64,000 bases of DNA from Mycobacterium sp. (GTDB lineage: Bacteria; Actinomycetota; Actinomycetes; Mycobacteriales; Mycobacteriaceae), in NCBI GenBank assembly GCA_016197405.1, contig JACPVR010000012.1, positions 124,001 to 188,000 of the forward strand. Direction: 5' to 3'. This document shows positions 58,723 to 64,000 of this stretch, one piece after another. The first letter of the stretch is position 1; every line of letters begins with the position of its first letter. The position numbers and the translations under genes are program-made. The notes under the pieces are model-generated. The model saw only the letters and a list, made by a program, of their open reading frames with translations. It made no database searches and was not told the DNA's origin.

Positions 58723-59616
58723 TCACGAGGGGGTGGGTGACCAGTAGGCGAGCATCTCGGCGAAGGTTTCGAAGGACGCCTTGTTGACGCCGTAGGTCGC
58801 TTCCAGGTGCACGCTCAACGGGAAGCCCAGGTCGCCGATACCGTCGATGACGCGCTTGTACAGATCGAGCATCAGCGTGCGGCGCTGGGCGGGCTCGGCC
58901 GCCGCCAAGGTGCGGACGAACTCCTGCTCGGCGGCCACCGCCGCATTCCCCGGGTCCTGGATCAGCCAGTTGATGAGCCCGACCCTGGACTCCACCGCCG
59001 GCACGAAGCCGAACGACACCAGGATCTCGGGCCGGTGATCGGTGGTCTTGGCGAACTCGGTGAGGAATCCGACGATGGCATCGGAGTACAACAACTGCGT
59101 CATGCCATAAGTGGCGCCGCGCTCGCATTTGAAGTTGAACCGGCCGTGCTCACCCTCGCGGGTGGGGATCAGGATCGAGCCGCGATTGGCCACCACCTCG
59201 TCGAAGATCGCCAAAGCGTCGGTCGGCGCGACACCGGAACCTTCACCGTCGCTCATGGTGCGTGGCACCCCGACGAACGCGATACCTTCGATACCGGAAT
59301 CCCGCAGGTCGGAGAGCCGCCGGCGCAGTTCGTCCTCGCCGAGGAACGCCGTGACCTGGGTACACAGCCCGTTGACCCCGGGGAGCTCGGGTTTGATGAT
59401 CGACCAGAACTCCAGGACGTCCATCTTGGGTTTCATCTCGATGGGACGGTCGCCGTCCTCCTCGATCATGCCGGGGATCATCACGTGCCGGATCCGGCCT
59501 TCGAGACCGGTTTCGGCGGCCGCCTTGAGCACCTTGTGCGCTTCCTCGACCGCGCGTTCCCGGCCGAGCTCGGCGTTCGGCGGCACGAGCTCGAGCGCGA
59601 CAGTGTTGAGCGTCAC
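58723..59616 (-). CDS. Mycobacterial-type methylenetetrahydrofolate reductase
   Basis: This 297-residue TIM-barrel enzyme reduces methylenetetrahydrofolate to the methyl form for methionine synthesis. It has TLNTVALELVPPNAELGRERA at the start and the central FNFKCERGATYGMTQLLYSDAI, where the QLLYSD stretch matches the FAD/folate-site block of MetF. The overall pattern is the distinct, shorter mycobacterial type. GTG 59616 has AGAGGAG 6-7 bp upstream, which decides it over a start 19 codons earlier. Confidence 0.87.
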   Translation of the reverse strand: MTLNTVALELVPPNAELGRERAVEEAHKVLKAAAETGLEGRIRHVMIPGMIEEDGDRPIEMKPKMDVLEFWSIIKPELPGVNGLCTQVTAFLGEDELRRRLSDLRDSGIEGIAFVGVPRTMSDGEGSGVAPTDALAIFDEVVANRGSILIPTREGEHGRFNFKCERGATYGMTQLLYSDAIVGFLTEFAKTTDHRPEILVSFGFVPAVESRVGLINWLIQDPGNAAVAAEQEFVRTLAAAEPAQRRTLMLDLYKRVIDGIGDLGFPLSVHLEATYGVNKASFETFAEMLAYWSPTPS

Positions 59617-59788
59617 GGCGCTGCTCCTCTTCTGATGAATGACGTCCGCATCCCCCGGGACGTGCAATTTCACGGCTCGGCGAGCGTCATTGCTCCTTGC
59701 TGTTCAACAAGGGGTGCCTAGAGCATTTAACCCGTACGCACCCTGCGAGGAAGCAGCCAGGGTTGCCCGTCCTCCGTAGCCTGGTGTC

Positions 59789-61258
59789 ATGAGTACCGCC
59801 ACCACCGTCGCTCTCGGCGCCCGGTTCGCCCGCGATTTTCCGGAGCTGGCAGTGCCGTGGCGGGCCGAAGAGGCACCCGACCCGCGCCTGCTGGTGCTCA
59901 ACGAACCGCTGGCCGAGTCGTTGGGCCTGTCGGCCGACTGGCTGCGCGACGCCGAGGGCCTGCGGCTGCTCGTCGGGACGGTGCTGCCCGACGGTGCGGC
60001 ACCCGTGGCGCAGGGCTACTCGGGACACCAGTTCGGGAACTTCAGCCCCCGGCTGGGCGACGGCCGGGCGTTACTGCTGGGCGAGCTGACCGGCGTGGGC
60101 GGTGAACTGCGCGATCTGCACCTCAAGGGATCGGGGCGCACCCCGTTCGCCCGTGGCGGTGACGGACTGGCCGCGGTCGGGCCGATGCTGCGCGAGTACA
60201 TCGTCAGCGAGGCCATGTATGCGCTGGGCATCCCCACCACCCGCTCGCTGGCCGTGGTGGCCACCGGTCGCAAGGTCAACCGGGAGACGGTCCTGGACGG
60301 CGCGGTGCTGGCCCGCATCGCGCGCAGCCACCTGCGGGTGGGCAGTTTCCAGTACGCCATCCAGATCGATGCGGCGGCGGGCAACCTCGACGTGACCCGG
60401 CGGCTGGCCGATTACGCCATCGAGCGCCACTATCCGGCGGCCGCCGATGCACCCAATCGCTATCTGGGGTTGTTCGAAGCGGTGATCGCCGCCCAGGCCG
60501 AGCTGCTGGCGCGCTGGATGCTCGTCGGTTTCGTCCACGGCGTGATGAACACCGACAACATGACGATCTCCGGCGAGACCATCGACTACGGCCCGTGCGC
60601 CTTCATGGATGCCTACGACCCGGCGACGGTTTTCAGCTCGATCGACAGCTGGGGTCGCTACGCCTACGGCAACCAGCCGGCCATCGCGGAGTGGAATCTG
60701 GCGCGTTTCGCCGAGACCCTACTCCCGCTGTTCGCCGACGATCAGGACCGGGCGGTGGAGCTGGCCGTCGCATCCCTGGGCACCTTCCGCCCGTGCTACA
60801 ACACCGCTTGGAATGCCGGCATGGCGGCGAAACTCGGCCTGCCGGAAAGCCTTTCCGATGACGGAGTCGGCACTCTGGCGACTGATCTGCTCACTTTGCT
60901 CGAGGCAAGCCAGGTCGACTACACCTCGTTCTTCCGGGCGCTGGCGCACGCGGGCCGCGGTGACGCCGAGCCGGCCCGTGGCCTGTTCGCCGATCTCGCC
61001 GGGTTCGACGGCTGGCTTGCGCGGTGGCGGGCGCTGACCCCGGATCCGGTCGCCATGGACCGGGTCAACCCGATCTACATCCCGCGCAACCACCTCGTCG
61101 AGGAAGCACTCGATAGCGCCGCCGGCGGCGATCCGGCCCCCATACGGGCACTTCTGGATGTGCTTGCCGACCCGTTCACCGAGCGCGACGGGCTGGACCG
61201 GTACGCCGAGCCGGCGCCCGGCGACTTCGGTACCTACCGCACCTTCTGCGGAACGTGA
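59789..61258 (+). CDS. selO: SelO-family protein adenylyltransferase (AMPylase)
   Basis: This 489-residue pseudokinase-fold protein attaches AMP to proteins. It has [72 protein letters not shown] with the glycine-rich and lysine motifs, and the metal-binding [25 protein letters not shown]. The C-terminal cysteine near residue 487 (RTFCGT) is the place where some SelO proteins carry selenocysteine; here it is cysteine. The ATG 59789 begins the family N-terminus. Confidence 0.93.
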   Translation: MSTATTVALGARFARDFPELAVPWRAEEAPDPRLLVLNEPLAESLGLSADWLRDAEGLRLLVGTVLPDGAAPVAQGYSGHQFGNFSPRLGDGRALLLGELTGVGGELRDLHLKGSGRTPFARGGDGLAAVGPMLREYIVSEAMYALGIPTTRSLAVVATGRKVNRETVLDGAVLARIARSHLRVGSFQYAIQIDAAAGNLDVTRRLADYAIERHYPAAADAPNRYLGLFEAVIAAQAELLARWMLVGFVHGVMNTDNMTISGETIDYGPCAFMDAYDPATVFSSIDSWGRYAYGNQPAIAEWNLARFAETLLPLFADDQDRAVELAVASLGTFRPCYNTAWNAGMAAKLGLPESLSDDGVGTLATDLLTLLEASQVDYTSFFRALAHAGRGDAEPARGLFADLAGFDGWLARWRALTPDPVAMDRVNPIYIPRNHLVEEALDSAAGGDPAPIRALLDVLADPFTERDGLDRYAEPAPGDFGTYRTFCGT

Positions 61259-61339
61259 CGTCGGTCGAACACAGACCGAAAATCAACGCCGACGAATACC
61301 CTTCGATCAAGGCCAACACCACAAGAAGGAACACCTGAT

Positions 61340-62686
61340 ATGAGTCTGTACGCAGTGGTCGACCCGGCAACCGGCGAGGTCGTGAAGGAATATCCGACCG
61401 CAACCGATGCGCAGATCGAGCAGGCGCTGGCCGCCGCGAGTGCCGCGTACGCCGGTTGGTCGAAGACCTCGACCCTGGCCGATCGCGTCGCCCTGATCCG
61501 CCGGGTGGCCGAATTGCACAACGAACGCAAAGAGCAGCTCGCCAAGATCATCCAGCGGGAGATGGGCAAGGCACTCGACCAGGCCGAGGGCGAGGTCGAG
61601 TTCAGCGCGGCGATCTACGAGTACTACGCCGACAACGCCGAGGCGTTCCTGGCCGACGAGCCCATCAAGCTGCTCGACGGCGAAGGTTCGGCGCTGATCC
61701 GGCGCGGCCCGGTCGGTGTGCTGCTGGGCATCATGCCGTGGAACTACCCCTACTACCAGGTCGCCCGATTCGCCGGCCCCAATCTGACACTGGGCAACAC
61801 CATCGTGCTCAAGCACGCGCCGCAGTGCCCGGAGTCGGCGGCGGCGATCCAGCAGATCTTCGACGATGCCGGCTATCCCGAAGGCGCCTACGTCAACGTC
61901 TATGCCACCAACGAGCAGATCGCCGAGGCCATCGCCGACCCGCGGGTGCAGGGGGTCTCGCTGACCGGATCCGAGCGTGCCGGTGCCGCGGTCGCCGAGA
62001 TCGCGGGCCGCAACCTCAAGAAGGTCGTCCTGGAGCTCGGCGGCTCCGACCCGTTCATCGTGCTGAGCTCGGACAATCTGGACGAGACCGTGGAAGCGGC
62101 CATCGCCGGACGGTTCGAGAACGCCGGGCAGGCCTGTAACGCCGCCAAGCGTTTCATCGTCGCCGCCGATATCTACGACGAGTTCCTGGACAAGTTCACC
62201 AAGAAGGTCTTCGAGGCCGGCGAGGGCCTGGCACCGCTGTCCTCGCTGGCCGCGGCGGAACGCCTCGGCGAACAGGTCGACCGCGCCGTCGCCGAAGGCG
62301 CATCGCTGGCCACCCAGGGTGAGCGCAACGGCGCGTACTTCCCGCCCGGCGTGCTCACGGGCCTGTCCCCCGAGGCTGCTGCCGCCAAGGAGGAGCTGTT
62401 CGGTCCGGTTGCCACGGTGTACAAGGTCGCCGACGAGGACGAAGCGGTGGCGCTGGCCAACGATATTCCGTTCGGCCTGGGTTCCTATGTGTTCACCACG
62501 GACGCCGAGCAGGCCAAACGCGTCGCCGACAAGATCGACGCCGGAATGGTTTTCGTCAACGTCGTCGGAGCCGACGGGGTGGAGTTGCCGTTCGGCGGTG
62601 TCAAGCGTTCCGGTTTCGGCCGTGAACTCGGCCGGTTCGGTATCGACGAGTTCGTCAACAAGAAGCTCATCCGCATCGGCGGATAG
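61340..62686 (+). CDS. NAD(P)-dependent succinate-semialdehyde-type aldehyde dehydrogenase
   Basis: This 448-residue aldehyde dehydrogenase has C266 as nucleophile in ENAGQACNAAKRF, E232 in LELGGSDPF, and the IMPWNYPYYQVARFAGPNLTLGNTIVLKHA block for NAD(P). It is shorter at the N-terminus than many, and fits the GabD1 type (Rv0234c-like) of mycobacteria. It oxidises succinate semialdehyde or similar C4-C5 semialdehydes to acids. AAGAAGGA lies about 9-16 bp before the ATG. A strong hairpin follows the gene. Confidence 0.87.
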   Translation: MSLYAVVDPATGEVVKEYPTATDAQIEQALAAASAAYAGWSKTSTLADRVALIRRVAELHNERKEQLAKIIQREMGKALDQAEGEVEFSAAIYEYYADNAEAFLADEPIKLLDGEGSALIRRGPVGVLLGIMPWNYPYYQVARFAGPNLTLGNTIVLKHAPQCPESAAAIQQIFDDAGYPEGAYVNVYATNEQIAEAIADPRVQGVSLTGSERAGAAVAEIAGRNLKKVVLELGGSDPFIVLSSDNLDETVEAAIAGRFENAGQACNAAKRFIVAADIYDEFLDKFTKKVFEAGEGLAPLSSLAAAERLGEQVDRAVAEGASLATQGERNGAYFPPGVLTGLSPEAAAAKEELFGPVATVYKVADEDEAVALANDIPFGLGSYVFTTDAEQAKRVADKIDAGMVFVNVVGADGVELPFGGVKRSGFGRELGRFGIDEFVNKKLIRIGG

Positions 62687-62696
62687 TTGAACCGAT

Positions 62697-62730
62697 CTGT
62701 GCCCCCTGCTCGTATAGGCAGGGGGCACAG
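62697..62730 (+). terminator. Intrinsic-type terminator hairpin
   Basis: CTGTGCCCCCTGC pairs perfectly with GCAGGGGGCACAG over an 8-base loop, a 13-bp stem 10 bp after the dehydrogenase stop. There is no following T-tract, as in many mycobacterial terminators. Confidence 0.8.
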
Positions 62731-62817
62731 TCGCGCGTGGGCATCTTGATTCCGTAGATGGCCTTCGTGATGCTGGAAACCGGAGCGTCTCGAACCGTCT
62801 ACTCCTTGGAGCGCGTC

Positions 62818-63222
62818 ATGGCATCCTCGTTGAGCTACCGACTGCTGCAGATCGCACTCGTGGTCTCCGGAGCGGTGATGATCCTGCTGTATCCACTGGC
62901 CGTGGTGTGGCCATCCGGGTGGGCCTGGCATCACGGAGCGCCGTACGAATCCGACTACTTCATGATGATCGTCGGCCTGTATGTGACGCTCGGACTGTTT
63001 GTCTGCAACGCCGCGCGCCGACCACAGGCCAACGTCAGCCTGATCTGGTTCGCGGTGTGCTCCAGCGTCGTACACGCCGCGATCATGGCAGTGCAGGCGT
63101 TGCACAGCGAGCACCAGATGGGCCATCTGGCCGGTGACGTGCCCGCCCTGCTGGGGGCGGCGGTGGTGCTGTCGATCCTGGTGGTGTCATCGGGAATTCA
63201 ACGGCGTGCGCCACAAGCGTAG
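62818..63222 (+). CDS. Small membrane protein, four helices
   Basis: From ATG 62818 (GGAG about 6 bp upstream) this is a 134-residue protein with four hydrophobic segments (about 8-30, 45-63, 74-94 and 104-126). It has a conserved-looking HGAPYESDYFMMIVGLYVTLG segment. It resembles small DUF-type membrane proteins of actinobacteria; the function is unknown. An in-frame ATG 60 bp upstream would add a polar N-terminus without a ribosome-binding site. Confidence 0.7.
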   Translation: MASSLSYRLLQIALVVSGAVMILLYPLAVVWPSGWAWHHGAPYESDYFMMIVGLYVTLGLFVCNAARRPQANVSLIWFAVCSSVVHAAIMAVQALHSEHQMGHLAGDVPALLGAAVVLSILVVSSGIQRRAPQA

Positions 63223-63254
63223 GCCCGGCCGGTGCGCCACGCCGGCGCCGTCCG

Positions 63255-64000
63255 TCAGCCGCTGACGACATTACGCAAGGGTTCGCCGCGCTGCAGACGG
63301 CCGATATTGTCGGCGATATCGTCGACGCGGCCTTCGAAGGTGGCGCGCGTGATACCCGAGGAGTGCGGCGTGAGCAGCGCCCGCGTGAGCGCACCGAACG
63401 GCAGTGAGCTGGGCGCGCCGAGACCGTCCGCACCGGGGTAGGAATACCAGACGTCGATGGCTGCGCCGCGGATCTCACCGGCCAGCAACGCGTTGTAGAG
63501 TGCGCGTTCGTCGATGAGCAGTCCGCGTCCCACGTTGATGAGCACACCGTCGCGACCGATCTGCTGCAACTGTTCGGCGCCGATCATTCCGGTGGTGGCA
63601 GCTGTCAACGGCGCCGAGACCACGACGACATCGGACTCGGTGAGCAGCCTGCCGAGCCCGGAGGTGTCGGCGGCCCACTCCAGACCGTGTTCGGCAGCGT
63701 CGAGACGCCCGGAACCGGTCACCGCCACACCGGCGGAACCGAAGGCGCGGAACAGATTCCATGCTCGCTGACCGATATGACCGAACCCGACAAAACCGAT
63801 ACGGGCGTCCATCAACGTACCCGGTTGCGGGATGGATCTGTCGTAGACCGAGGTCGCCCACACGTCACGGCGCAACGCACGGTCCTGCGTCAGGAAGTCC
63901 CGGCGCAGGAGTACCGCGGCGGCGATTATGTACTCGGCGATCGACTGCTCGTGGTGAAACGTATTGGCCACCAGCACATCGGGGCGCAGTGCGGCGAACT
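63255..64000 (-). CDS. D-isomer-specific 2-hydroxyacid dehydrogenase, C-terminal part (cut by window end)
   Basis: The frame is open from base 64000 to the stop at 63255, so the N-terminal part is missing. The NAD-binding domain is complete, with VGFGHIGQRAWNLFRAFG, the VVVSAPLTAATTGMIG strand and NVGRGLLIDERAL. The catalytic arginine lies in the latter. The histidine is in LLTPHSSGIT. The substrate is unknown; glyoxylate, hydroxypyruvate and phosphoglycerate types share these motifs. Confidence 0.8.
   Translation of the reverse strand, partial: FAALRPDVLVANTFHHEQSIAEYIIAAAVLLRRDFLTQDRALRRDVWATSVYDRSIPQPGTLMDARIGFVGFGHIGQRAWNLFRAFGSAGVAVTGSGRLDAAEHGLEWAADTSGLGRLLTESDVVVVSAPLTAATTGMIGAEQLQQIGRDGVLINVGRGLLIDERALYNALLAGEIRGAAIDVWYSYPGADGLGAPSSLPFGALTRALLTPHSSGITRATFEGRVDDIADNIGRLQRGEPLRNVVSG

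Noticed and set aside
1..64000. tRNA, rRNA, CRISPR, prophage or insertion-sequence features
   Set aside because: I looked for clover-leaf ends, repeat-spacer arrays, integrase and transposase motifs and found none convincing.

Overview
The window is GC-rich actinobacterial DNA that looks like a fast-growing mycobacterium (Mycolicibacterium type). The grounds are a mycobacterial-type methylenetetrahydrofolate reductase, several F420-type LLM oxidoreductases, tandem FadE pairs, CYP/ferredoxin units, many GTG starts with ATGA/GTGA overlaps, a KstR-type operator, and -10 boxes of TANNNT placed for leaderless transcripts. I found no rRNA, tRNA, CRISPR array, transposase or phage gene. Names come from motifs and family resemblance only; no database search was possible.

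Region 1 (1-19.6 kb) is a catabolic block. A KstR-type box (543-556) separates a DapB-like dehydrogenase fragment from a FabG3-like steroid dehydrogenase gene. From 13.2 kb down to 1.45 kb runs one tightly coupled minus-strand operon: SDR, Rieske oxygenase, LLM oxidoreductase, Baeyer-Villiger monooxygenase (BVMO), SDR, CoA-transferase and four acyl-CoA dehydrogenases. Divergent from it are an SMP-30/lactonase-like protein, a GntR/HutC regulator, two acyl-CoA ligases and an SDR. Two palindromes of the form TTGTCYGGACMA flank the divergent promoter and are probably the GntR operators. The gene set suggests oxygenation of a ring or side chain, Baeyer-Villiger insertion, lactone opening, CoA activation and beta-oxidation-like dehydrogenation.

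Region 2 (19.7-22.3 kb) is housekeeping or accessory: a YchJ/SEC-C protein, a secreted VanY-like peptidase and an ABC-F ATPase. A perfect 69-bp tandem repeat lies beside it.

Region 3 (22.5-46.3 kb) is a second catabolic block: LLM oxidoreductases, two CoA-transferases, SDRs, a phosphotransferase, two P450s and a ferredoxin, an FMO/BVMO, an HpcH/HpaI-type aldolase, an alcohol dehydrogenase, an alpha/beta hydrolase, an SMP-30 protein, a thioesterase and SnoaL-like proteins. Seven intergenic sites in this block, and none that I found elsewhere in the window, share an interrupted imperfect palindrome GTKAC-N16-GTAAM. One lies just upstream of a TetR-family gene (41790), so I infer a local TetR regulon covering almost the whole block.

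Region 3 also holds an AbiEi/DUF559 gene (37990-38907) bracketed by inverted copies of a REP-like element of about 63 bp. The downstream copy encodes the end of the protein. A third copy lies alone at 58.66 kb.

Region 4 (46.3-64 kb) is mixed: secreted proteins, a VanX-like dipeptidase, an FAD oxidoreductase with a DUF1295 membrane protein, a carboxyltransferase followed by two acyl-CoA dehydrogenases, a class C beta-lactamase-fold hydrolase, an HrpA-type helicase, MTHFR, SelO, a succinate-semialdehyde-type dehydrogenase ending in a 13-bp hairpin, a small membrane protein and a 2-hydroxyacid dehydrogenase cut by the window end.
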